Assembly (NCBI GenBank): GCA_022865555.1
Contig: JALHTD010000086.1
Location: 1 to 6,955 of the forward strand
DNA: 6,955 bases
Source: Thermoanaerobaculaceae bacterium
GTDB lineage: Bacteria > Acidobacteriota > Thermoanaerobaculia > Thermoanaerobaculales > Thermoanaerobaculaceae
Reading direction: 5' to 3'
The notes below the pieces were generated by a model. That model saw nothing but the letters and a program-made list of their open reading frames with translations. It did not search any database and was not told where the DNA came from. The position numbers and the translations under genes were made by a program. Positions 1-5,782 of this stretch are shown here, one piece after another (positions within the stretch are counted from its first letter, which is position 1; the number at the start of each line of letters is the position of its first letter).

Positions 1-2119
1 CCAGCGACAGGCCGTCGAACGTCGCGGTGCCGCGTCCCACCTCATCGAGCATGACCAGCGAACTGCGGGTGGCGTGGCGGAGGATGCTGGCAACCTCGGT
101 CATCTCGACCATGAAGGTGGACTCGCCCCGAGCGAGGTCGTCGGCGGCCCCGACACGGGTGAAGACGCGGTCGATCTCACCGATCTCCGCCTCCTCGGCC
201 GGCACGAACGAGCCCGCCCGCGCCATGATCACCGCCAGCGCCACCTGGCGCAGGTAGGTGGACTTGCCGCCCATGTTCGGCCCGGTGAGCACCACGATCT
301 GGCGGGAGTCGCCGTCCAGCTCCACGTCGTTGGGGACGAACGGGGTGCGAGAGAGCTCCTCCACGACCGGATGGCGCGAGCCGACCAGGCGGATGCGTGG
401 GCCCGGAACCAGGCGCGGCCGCCGATAGTTGGCCCGCCTCGCCCGGTCCGCGAACGAGGCCAGGACGTCCACCGCGGCCACCGCCCGTGCGGTCTCCGCC
501 AGGCGCGATGCGCGACCCGCGCAGCGCTCGAGCAGCGCGGCGAACAGCTCCCGCTCCCGCTCGTCGGCGCGAGCCTCCGCGGTGGTGATGCGGCGCTCCA
601 ACTCCTCCAGCTCCGGAGTCACGAAGCGCTCCGCTCCCGTGAGCGTCTGCCTGCGCACCCACTCGGCCGGCACTCGGTCCAGGTTGGGACGGGAAACCTC
701 GAAGGCGTAACCGAAGACCCGGTTGTACCGGATCCGGAGGTTGGAGATGCCGGTACGGGAGCGCTCGCGTGCCTCAAGCTCGCCCAGCACCTCCTTCGCC
801 CCGTGGGCGAGCTGACGCGCCTCGTCCAGTTCGGGATCGCAACCGGTGCGGATCGCCCCGGGCCCCAGCAGCACGGGCGGTTCCTCCGCGAGCGTGGTGG
901 CCAGGTCGTCTCTCAGGTCGTCAAGCGGGTCCACCCGATCCCCGAGTGCCGCCAGCAGCTGGCTCGACGAGGCGGCGAGCTCCGCCCGCAGTTCGGGGAG
1001 AACAGCGAGGGCCGTCCGCAGACCGACGAGCTCGCCCGGCCTGGCCTGGGACAGGCCCAGTCGCGCCGCGGCCCGTTCCAGGTCACCGACCCGCTGCACC
1101 AGCTCCCGCAGCGTGGCAAGGCGCCCCGGCTCCTCGATGAGCGCGGCCACCGCGTCGTGGCGGGCCGCGGCCGCCACCGGGTCCCCGAGGGGCTGTACCA
1201 GCCAGTCGCGAAGGAGCCGTGCGCCCATCGTGGTGACCGTGTGGTCGAGCACACGCGCAAGCGAGGCGCGCCTGTCCCCCGAGGCGTCGCGCAGGATCTC
1301 CAGGTTGCGCACCGCGGCCGCGTCCAGAACCAATTCGCCGCCAAGCCGCCGCCGCTCGAAGGAGCGCAGGTGGCGCGGCACCCCGCCCTGCGTGGCTCGC
1401 ACGTACTCCACGAGCGCCCCGGCGGCGCCGACCAGCGGCTCACCGGGCTCCAGCTCAAACGCCCGCAGCGAGCCGACGCCGAGCACCTGCCGCAAGAGAT
1501 CCTCGGCCCGCCCGGCCTCGAACCAGCTCGACGGACGCACCGTGATCATGGGGCCGCCGAGCTCCTCGGCCGACAGGCCGTCGGGTCTCGCGCCCTCCGG
1601 CAGAAGGATCTCCTTGGGCCGCAACCTCGCCAGCAGGTCGCGCGCCTCCCCGAAGGACGCACAGCTCACGCCGCCGAATTCGCCCGAGGCGGCCTCCAGG
1701 AACGCGGCGGCCACCTGCGGTCCGGCCTCCCGGAGCGCCACGAGCCAGCGTCGTTCGCCGTCGCCGAGCAGCACCGGCTCGGTGACGGTCCCCGGGGTGA
1801 GCACGCGGATCACCTGGCGGCGCACCAGGCCGCCCGCCTTCGCAGGGTCTTCCACCTGCTCGGCGATCGCCACCTTGAGCCCGGCCTCCAGGAGCTTGCC
1901 CACGTAGCTCGTCACCGCGTGGTGCGGTATGCCGCACATCGGCGAGGTGACCTCGTCGTTGTGGCGACGACGCGTGAGCACGATGCCGAGGATCGGCGCC
2001 GCCTTCTCCGCATCCTCGAAGAAGAGCTCATAGAAGTCGCCGAGCCGGTAGAGCAGCAGCGCATCCTCGACCTGGTGCTTGAGCTCCAGGTACTGCTGCA
2101 GCATCGGCGTCTGCTTCAT
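1..2119 (-). CDS. mutS: DNA mismatch repair protein MutS, C-terminus cut by window edge
   Basis: MutS recognises mispaired or looped-out bases and, as an ATP-driven sliding clamp, recruits MutL to start repair. One uninterrupted minus-strand frame of 706 codons runs off the left edge; a full protein usually has about 850-900 residues, so the end of the ATPase domain and the C-terminal region are missing. The N-terminus (MKQTPMLQQYLELK) matches the family and fixes the ATG. The mismatch-probing F-x-E is intact as F29-Y30-E31 in LGDFYELFF. The core-domain signature RYNRVFGY lies near residues 464-471. The ATPase has Walker A GPNMGGKST at 613-621 (K619) and Walker B LDE with D692-E693 followed by VGRGT. 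These positions are almost the same as in E. coli MutS. No frameshift or lost key residue is visible. It is divergent from tsaB. No Shine-Dalgarno precedes the ATG, but a TACAAT sits just upstream, so the mRNA may be leaderless. Confidence 0.97.
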   Translation of the reverse strand, partial: MKQTPMLQQYLELKHQVEDALLLYRLGDFYELFFEDAEKAAPILGIVLTRRRHNDEVTSPMCGIPHHAVTSYVGKLLEAGLKVAIAEQVEDPAKAGGLVRRQVIRVLTPGTVTEPVLLGDGERRWLVALREAGPQVAAAFLEAASGEFGGVSCASFGEARDLLARLRPKEILLPEGARPDGLSAEELGGPMITVRPSSWFEAGRAEDLLRQVLGVGSLRAFELEPGEPLVGAAGALVEYVRATQGGVPRHLRSFERRRLGGELVLDAAAVRNLEILRDASGDRRASLARVLDHTVTTMGARLLRDWLVQPLGDPVAAAARHDAVAALIEEPGRLATLRELVQRVGDLERAAARLGLSQARPGELVGLRTALAVLPELRAELAASSSQLLAALGDRVDPLDDLRDDLATTLAEEPPVLLGPGAIRTGCDPELDEARQLAHGAKEVLGELEARERSRTGISNLRIRYNRVFGYAFEVSRPNLDRVPAEWVRRQTLTGAERFVTPELEELERRITTAEARADERERELFAALLERCAGRASRLAETARAVAAVDVLASFADRARRANYRRPRLVPGPRIRLVGSRHPVVEELSRTPFVPNDVELDGDSRQIVVLTGPNMGGKSTYLRQVALAVIMARAGSFVPAEEAEIGEIDRVFTRVGAADDLARGESTFMVEMTEVASILRHATRSSLVMLDEVGRGTATFDGLSL

Positions 2120-2134
2120 GTCGCGGCGATTGTA
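2120..2134 (-). promoter_or_regulatory. Possible mutS -10 element giving a leaderless or near-leaderless mRNA
   Basis: On the minus strand TACAAT (complement of 2129-2134) matches the sigma-70 -10 consensus at 5 of 6 bases and stands out in this GC-rich sequence. Only 9 bases separate it from the mutS ATG, so a start about 7 bases downstream would leave 1-3 untranslated bases. No convincing -35 is found at 16-18 bp spacing (best GGAACG at 18 bp). The absence of a ribosome-binding site agrees with leaderless initiation. This is inference from pattern only. Confidence 0.4.
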
Positions 2135-2143
2135 GCCTGGAGC

Positions 2144-2172
2144 TTGACGGGGCGTTCCGGAGGGGCAAGACT
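2144..2172 (+). promoter_or_regulatory. Weak promoter candidate for tsaB-rimI
   Basis: TTGACG at 2144-2149 matches a -35 at 5 of 6 bases. At 17-bp spacing the -10 would be AAGACT (2167-2172), only 3 of 6. A GGAGGGG purine run at 2159-2165 could be the tsaB ribosome-binding site, but it lies 13 bases from the GTG, longer than usual. If this promoter is real, transcription would start near the GTG and exclude that purine run, so the two readings conflict. Confidence 0.22.
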
Positions 2173-2178
2173 GGCGTC

Positions 2179-2844
2179 GTGAGAACGGTGCTTGCGATTG
2201 CGGCGTGCGGGCCCCGTCTGGAACTCGCGCTGCTCTCACACGCCGCACCTGCCCCCGGCCTGGTGGCCCTCGCGGGACCGACCCCCCGTTCGGAGTTGGT
2301 GATGATGGGGGTGGACCTGCTGCTGCGGGCCGCGAACCTCGATCGAGCCGCGCTCGAGGGCGTGGTGGCCACGCGTGGTCCGGGCTCGTTCACCGGCGTT
2401 CGGGTCGCGCTTGCCACCGCGCAGGGGCTTGCACTGGCGCTGGGCATCCCGGCCCATGGCTACTCGTCCCTCCTCGCGCAGGCGGCCCGCGTCCGCGTTC
2501 CCGAGTGCCTGGCGGTGCAACCTGCGCGCCGGGGCAGCGTCTACGTCCAGCCCTTCGCCCGCCGGGATATGCGCCTCGACGCCCTCGACGAGGCGAGGAT
2601 CGTGCCGGTAGCCAGCCTCGCGGAGTTCCGGCTCCCGGTGGTGGCGCCGGTTGGTGTGACTCTGCCGGCCGGCACGCCGGTTGCCGCGGCCGCGGTCGGG
2701 ACCGCAGAGGCGCTTCTCGACCTGCTCGCTCACGAGGAGCGACCCGACCCGGGCACCCTCACCCCGCTGTATCTCGAACCCCCGCCGGCAAAGCAGCCGA
2801 CAAGGAGCGCGCCGCCGTGGCCGCCCTCGCCAAAGGCTTCTTGA
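2179..2844 (+). CDS. tsaB: tRNA N6-threonylcarbamoyladenosine (t6A) biosynthesis protein TsaB
   Basis: TsaB is the non-catalytic partner of TsaD; with TsaE they transfer threonylcarbamoyl (made by TsaC) to A37 of ANN-decoding tRNAs in the cytoplasm. The 221-residue length is normal. The family hallmark RGPGSFTGVR is at residues 66-75, followed by the alanine-rich helix ATAQGLALALGIP. The usual end motif (P-x-YLR) appears as PLYLEPP, after which a proline-rich tail of about 20 residues overlaps the start of rimI. The GTG at 2179 gives the expected N-terminus (MRTVLAI). It is odd that the common IDTS at the end of the first strand reads IAAC here, losing the aspartate; TsaB is not the catalytic subunit, so this may be tolerated. 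It forms a two-gene unit with rimI, an arrangement common in bacteria. No tsaD or tsaE is present in the window. Confidence 0.92.
   Translation: MRTVLAIAACGPRLELALLSHAAPAPGLVALAGPTPRSELVMMGVDLLLRAANLDRAALEGVVATRGPGSFTGVRVALATAQGLALALGIPAHGYSSLLAQAARVRVPECLAVQPARRGSVYVQPFARRDMRLDALDEARIVPVASLAEFRLPVVAPVGVTLPAGTPVAAAAVGTAEALLDLLAHEERPDPGTLTPLYLEPPPAKQPTRSAPPWPPSPKAS
2802..2807 (+). promoter_or_regulatory. Ribosome-binding site that sets the rimI start
   Basis: AAGGAG lies inside the tsaB coding sequence, 9 bases before the GTG at 2817. It is the strongest Shine-Dalgarno sequence near the junction and favours that GTG over the in-frame TTG at 2841. The TTG overlaps the tsaB TGA as TTGA and has only a weaker AAAGG at 2832-2836. 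Confidence 0.6.
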
Positions 2845-3293
2845 TCCGACCGGCACGCGAGGAGGACGTCCCGGTTGTGGCGGCCCTCGAGGCGGAGGTG
2901 TTTCCCGATCCGTGGCCCGCCCACCTCTACATGCAGGAGGTCGGCCAGCCGCTTCGCTACCAGCGGGTCGTCTACACCGAGGATGGCTACCTGGCAGCCT
3001 ACATGTTCGCGTGCTGGCAGGTGGACGAGCTGCACGTCCTCAAGGTGGCCACCCACCCACTGCACGAGGGGAAAGGGCTCGCCACCTCCCTCATGGCCGA
3101 GGCGAGGGTCGAGACGGAACGGGCCGGCGCCCGCGGGCTCGTGCTGGAGGTTCGCCCGTCCAACCGGAGGGCGATCCGGCTGTACCGCCACCTGGATTAC
3201 GCCATCGTCGGGCGCCGCCCGCGCTACTACGCCGACGGCGAGGACGCGCTCGTGATGAGCCTCGAGCTCGGCCCGCGAGAAGGCACGGGCTGA
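2817..3293 (+). CDS. rimI: Ribosomal protein S18-alanine N-acetyltransferase RimI (GNAT family)
   Basis: RimI uses acetyl-CoA to acetylate the N-terminal alanine of ribosomal protein S18. The protein has 158 residues (family about 150). It begins with a typical GNAT strand-helix (IRPAREEDVPVVAALE). It has the motif A strand LHVLKVATHP followed by the pyrophosphate loop HEGKGLATSL at about 83-92, then LEVRPSNRRAIRLY and the ending YYADGEDALVMSLEL, all close to RimI consensus (EVR-x-SN, LY, R-x-YY, EDA-x-M-x-L). The basic or glutamine residue that normally opens the acetyl-CoA loop (Q/R-x-x-G-x-G/A) is glutamate. The GTG start is chosen for its AAGGAG; it overlaps tsaB by 28 bases. A TTG start at 2841 would remove 8 residues and still give a normal N-terminus. 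Because the specificity of GNAT proteins is hard to read from sequence, RimI rests partly on the tsaB neighbour. Confidence 0.88.
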   Translation: MAALAKGFLIRPAREEDVPVVAALEAEVFPDPWPAHLYMQEVGQPLRYQRVVYTEDGYLAAYMFACWQVDELHVLKVATHPLHEGKGLATSLMAEARVETERAGARGLVLEVRPSNRRAIRLYRHLDYAIVGRRPRYYADGEDALVMSLELGPREGTG

Positions 3294-3342
3294 CCAGGCC
3301 GATCGCCGGCCGACCCGGACGGCACCGGGGGTCTTGAGGCGC

Positions 3343-3372
3343 TTCCTCCCTGGCGGCTATCCGGGCTATACT
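3343..3372 (+). promoter_or_regulatory. Promoter candidate for the MshEN gene
   Basis: TATACT at 3367-3372 matches the -10 consensus at 5 of 6 bases in an otherwise GC-rich gap. The best -35 is TTCCTC (3343-3348) at 18-bp spacing and is poor; the nearby TTGAGG at 3334-3339 is too far upstream. Transcription would start near 3379 and give a leader of about 15 bases, carrying AGGA (3385-3388) 5 bases before the GTG at 3394. The 100-bp gap from 3294 otherwise holds only weak GC-rich inverted repeats. Confidence 0.45.
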
Positions 3373-3393
3373 CAAAGACGGAGCAGGACGAAA

Positions 3394-4536
3394 GTGAAAC
3401 GACTCGGGGAAATCCTCATGGCGAAGGGGATGGTGTCCCCCGACGGCCTGCGAGCGGGGCTCGATGCGTGCCGGCGTCACGGCGGGAGGCTCGGCACCTG
3501 GCTGGTGAGGCTCGGCCTGATCAGCGAGGGAAAGCTCCTGGACGCACTCGCGGAGCAGTCCGGCTGCCCACCCGCCACCACCCTGCAGCTCGCCACGGCT
3601 CCCTCCGACGTTCGCGCGGTCATTCCACCGGCATTCGGCAAGCGAAATTTGGTCGTGGCGTTCGCCCGCCGCGGGCGGAACATCGACGTGGCGATGATCA
3701 GGCCCAACGACCTCCTTTTGGTGGACGAGATCTCCAAGGTGACGGGTCTGGTCCCGCGCCCCCACGTGGCCACCGAGGCCGCGCTCACCGCGGCCCTCGC
3801 CCTCCCGGGCGCGGCCTCGTCCCCACCTGCCGCTGGACCCCCTCCGGGGCCGCCGCAAGGGACCGTACGGGAGTGGCGGCAGTTCTGGAAGCTCGAGTCC
3901 TCCTCGCCGGAGCTGATGCGAGGGCTGGAAGCCCCGCCCCTCAAGGCGCCGGGGACCGCCGCCGCCACCTTCCCCCACCTCACACCCCTGACGGCGGCAA
4001 CCGGTCCGGTCACCCCGAGAGAGACTCAGGACCTTGCCGATGCCCTCTCCGCGGCCACCCACCGCGACCAGGTCGCCGGTCTGGTGCTCTCCAACCTCGC
4101 CGGCATGGCCTACCGGGTCGCCCTCTTCTACCTGTACCAGAACAAGGTGATGGGCTGGGCGGCACGCGGGCCCGCAATCGTGGAGGAGGACTTCCACACC
4201 CTGATCCTCCCCCTGGACCGGCCTTCCCTCTTCCTCAATCTGGCCAAGGGCGTGGACATCCACGTCGGGTCCCTCGGCCCGGGTGAGGGCAACGACCTCC
4301 TCCTCGACGCGCTGGGATCGCCCTCGCCGCGCGAGGCCGTGGTGGTGCCGGTGCGGGTGCGCGGCAAGACCGCAGGGTTCCTCTGGCTGGACGAGGGCGA
4401 GGAGAGTGTGGGAGACATCTCTATCCCCATAGTCCAGGAGGTGGGACACCTCATCGGGCTTGCCCTCGAGATCCTGGTCCTGAGACAGAAGGTCAGGAGC
4501 GGCGCCCGCTTGACAGGAGGCGCCCCGCCAGACTAG
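3394..4536 (+). CDS. MshEN-domain putative cyclic-di-GMP receptor with C-terminal GAF-like domain
   Basis: This is a 380-residue soluble protein. The N-terminus is a MshEN (GspE/PilB N-terminal) domain, a cyclic-di-GMP-binding fold defined by two 24-residue motifs R-L-G-x-x-(two hydrophobic)-x-x-G-(two hydrophobic)-x4-L-x3-L-x2-Q joined by five residues. Here motif 1 runs from R3 to C26, with every conserved position kept except the final Gln, which is Cys. Motif 2 runs from R32 to Q55 and is complete; the spacer is exactly five residues. The rest of the domain extends to about 135. A proline/alanine-rich linker (about 138-205) follows, then about 170 residues resembling a GAF domain (ALFYLYQNKVMGWAARG; PVRVRGKTAGFLWLDEG). 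No Walker A or B is present, so it is not a secretion ATPase. No signal peptide or membrane segment is seen. The GTG at 3394 is chosen because motif 1 begins at residue 3 and AGGA lies 5 bases upstream; the ATG at 3418 would remove half of motif 1. The output is unknown. Confidence 0.85.
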   Translation: MKRLGEILMAKGMVSPDGLRAGLDACRRHGGRLGTWLVRLGLISEGKLLDALAEQSGCPPATTLQLATAPSDVRAVIPPAFGKRNLVVAFARRGRNIDVAMIRPNDLLLVDEISKVTGLVPRPHVATEAALTAALALPGAASSPPAAGPPPGPPQGTVREWRQFWKLESSSPELMRGLEAPPLKAPGTAAATFPHLTPLTAATGPVTPRETQDLADALSAATHRDQVAGLVLSNLAGMAYRVALFYLYQNKVMGWAARGPAIVEEDFHTLILPLDRPSLFLNLAKGVDIHVGSLGPGEGNDLLLDALGSPSPREAVVVPVRVRGKTAGFLWLDEGEESVGDISIPIVQEVGHLIGLALEILVLRQKVRSGARLTGGAPPD

Positions 4537-4539
4537 CGT
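4510..4539 (+). promoter_or_regulatory. Internal promoter for HU, overlapping the upstream stop codon
   Basis: A perfect -35 TTGACA (4510-4515) is followed at 18 bp by TAGCGT (4534-4539), which has the T, A and final T of a -10 box; its first three bases are the stop codon of the MshEN gene. Transcription would start near 4546, leaving about 19 bases of leader that include the HU ribosome-binding site. GGCGCC palindromes at 4501-4506 and 4519-4524 flank the -35. A separate promoter makes sense for an abundant nucleoid protein. Confidence 0.5.
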
Positions 4540-4564
4540 GACGCGGCTGAAGGTGGAGGGATTC

Positions 4565-4834
4565 ATGATCAAGGCCGACCTGGTGCGCAAGGTTATGGGT
4601 GCCGTCGAGATCTCGCAGTCGAAGGCGAACGATGCCGTGAACGCGGTATTCGACGCCATGCGCGAGGCGCTGACTCAGGGTGAGCGCATCGAGCTGCGCG
4701 GGTTTGGCGTTTTCCTGGTCAAGAACCGCAAGCGAGGCATCGGTCGCAACCCGAAGACCGGCGTCGAGGTGGCCATCCCCCCCGGCAAGACAATCCGCTT
4801 CAAGCCCGGCAAGGCGCTGCGGGTGATCGCCTAG
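4565..4834 (+). CDS. HU/IHF-family DNA-binding nucleoid protein
   Basis: This is a small dimeric histone-like protein that bends DNA in the nucleoid. It has 89 residues, within the normal 90-100 range. The helical N-terminus is MIKADLVRKVMGAVEISQSK. The signature GFGVF is at 46-50, and the DNA-wrapping arm has the intercalating R61-N62-P63 in GRNPKTG, ending with FKPGKALR. The ATG at 4565 is chosen because the family starts here and GGAGG (4555-4559) is 5 bases upstream; the in-frame GTG at 4538 would add nine non-conserved residues and lacks such a site. It lies 28 bases after the MshEN gene and directly abuts the protease gene. HU homodimer and IHF subunits cannot be told apart from this sequence alone, so no symbol is given. 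Confidence 0.96.
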   Translation: MIKADLVRKVMGAVEISQSKANDAVNAVFDAMREALTQGERIELRGFGVFLVKNRKRGIGRNPKTGVEVAIPPGKTIRFKPGKALRVIA

Positions 4835-5779
4835 GTGTCCAGCCCAGGGCTGGAGTTCGAGATCATCGGCCCCGACGGCATCCCCGTCGGGGTCGTTCGT
4901 CGTCCGCCCCCGCCGCCGCGCCGCGTGTGGCTCCACGTCCTTCTGTTCCTGGCGACCCTGGTCTCGACCACCCTGGTGGGCGGACTGGCCTTCGGGGACG
5001 TGCCGCCCGATTTCAAGCCGACCAGCTTCGCGCAGCTGCTTTTCCACCCGGCGGTGCTTGGCGCGGGTTTCTCCTTCTCGATACCCTTCCTCGTCATCCT
5101 GCTCGCCCACGAGATGGGTCACTACCTCGCGTGCCGCTACCACCGGCTCGACGCGACGCTCCCTTTCTTTCTGCCGGTTCCGTTCGGCATCGGCACGCTG
5201 GGGGCGTTCATCCGCATCCGCACGCCGCTGCTTAACAAGCGCGAGCTCTTCGACGTCGGGGCGTCGGGGCCACTGGCCGGCTTCGTAGTGGCGCTGCCGG
5301 TGCTGTTCGGCGGCATCGCGCTCTCGAAACCCGTCGCCGAGCTCCCGAAGGGAGGGGTGATGATCTTCGGCGAGCCGCTCGCCTTCAAAGCCCTGGCCTG
5401 GCTCGTCCACCCCAATGTGCCACCCGGCGGTGACCTTTTCCTCCACCCTCTCGGGTTCGCGGCCTGGTTCGGCCTGCTGGTGACCGCCCTCAACCTCCTG
5501 CCGTTCGGCCAGCTCGACGGCGGGCACATCACCTACGCGCTTTTCGGGGCGTGGCAGAGACGCATCGCCTGGCCGCTGATGGCCGTCCTCGTCGTGCTGG
5601 GGTTCTGGTGGACCGGATGGTGGATCTGGGCGGTGATCGCTCTCGTGATGCGGGTCCGCCACCCCTGGATCCCCGACGAGACCGCCATGCTCGACCCGCG
5701 CCGTCGTCTGCTCGGCTTCCTGTGCATCGTCGTGTTCCTGCTCTGCTTCACCCCGGAGCCGATCAAGATACTCCCCTGA
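4835..5779 (+). CDS. Site-2 protease family (M50) intramembrane zinc metalloprotease
   Basis: This is a 314-residue multi-pass membrane protein. The zinc-binding HEMGH is at 92-96 inside a hydrophobic segment, and the third ligand is D228 in NLLPFGQLDGGH, so the catalytic set is complete. Other family marks are DVGASGPLAG at 140-149 and the stretch before NLLP. About six membrane segments are visible (roughly 31-52, 75-97, 145-165, 205-225, 245-270, 290-308). The N-terminus is a short cytosolic arm with five consecutive prolines (24-28) flanked by arginine pairs. There is no PDZ domain, unlike RseP, so it belongs to the short group found in many bacteria and plastids (EGY-like). The GTG start directly follows the HU stop (TAG then GTG) with no clear ribosome-binding site, suggesting translational coupling to HU. 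The substrate is unknown; these enzymes often cut membrane-tethered regulators. Confidence 0.93.
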   Translation: MSSPGLEFEIIGPDGIPVGVVRRPPPPPRRVWLHVLLFLATLVSTTLVGGLAFGDVPPDFKPTSFAQLLFHPAVLGAGFSFSIPFLVILLAHEMGHYLACRYHRLDATLPFFLPVPFGIGTLGAFIRIRTPLLNKRELFDVGASGPLAGFVVALPVLFGGIALSKPVAELPKGGVMIFGEPLAFKALAWLVHPNVPPGGDLFLHPLGFAAWFGLLVTALNLLPFGQLDGGHITYALFGAWQRRIAWPLMAVLVVLGFWWTGWWIWAVIALVMRVRHPWIPDETAMLDPRRRLLGFLCIVVFLLCFTPEPIKILP

Positions 5780-5782
5780 GAG

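Noticed and set aside
74..2182. A 702-residue open frame on the plus strand across most of mutS
   Set aside because: It lies antisense to an intact mutS with all motifs. Its product is Arg/His/Gln/Leu-rich low-complexity sequence with no recognisable domain, as expected from GC-rich codon shadowing.
2205..2816. Upstream extension of the rimI frame, giving a 362-residue protein
   Set aside because: The extra part overlaps tsaB in another frame and is Arg/Pro/Gly-rich with no homology signal; the GNAT fold begins right after the GTG at 2817.
3297..3333. Intrinsic terminator after rimI
   Set aside because: GGCCG-ATCGC-CGGCC (3297-3311) and a second imperfect stem at 3312-3333 can fold, but the stems are short or bulged and no U-tract follows. 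In such GC-rich sequence this is weak evidence.
3334..3393. Upstream start for the MshEN protein adding 20 residues
   Set aside because: The added stretch contains the TATACT promoter-like element, is not conserved in type, and the MshEN motif fits a start at 3394.
4538..4564. Longer HU starting at GTG 4538
   Set aside because: The nine added residues do not resemble HU, there is no ribosome-binding site at the right distance, and the GTG overlaps the -10 element and upstream stop.
3091..4659. A 522-residue minus-strand open frame
   Set aside because: It is antisense to the MshEN gene and to parts of rimI and HU, which carry recognisable motifs; its own product shows none.
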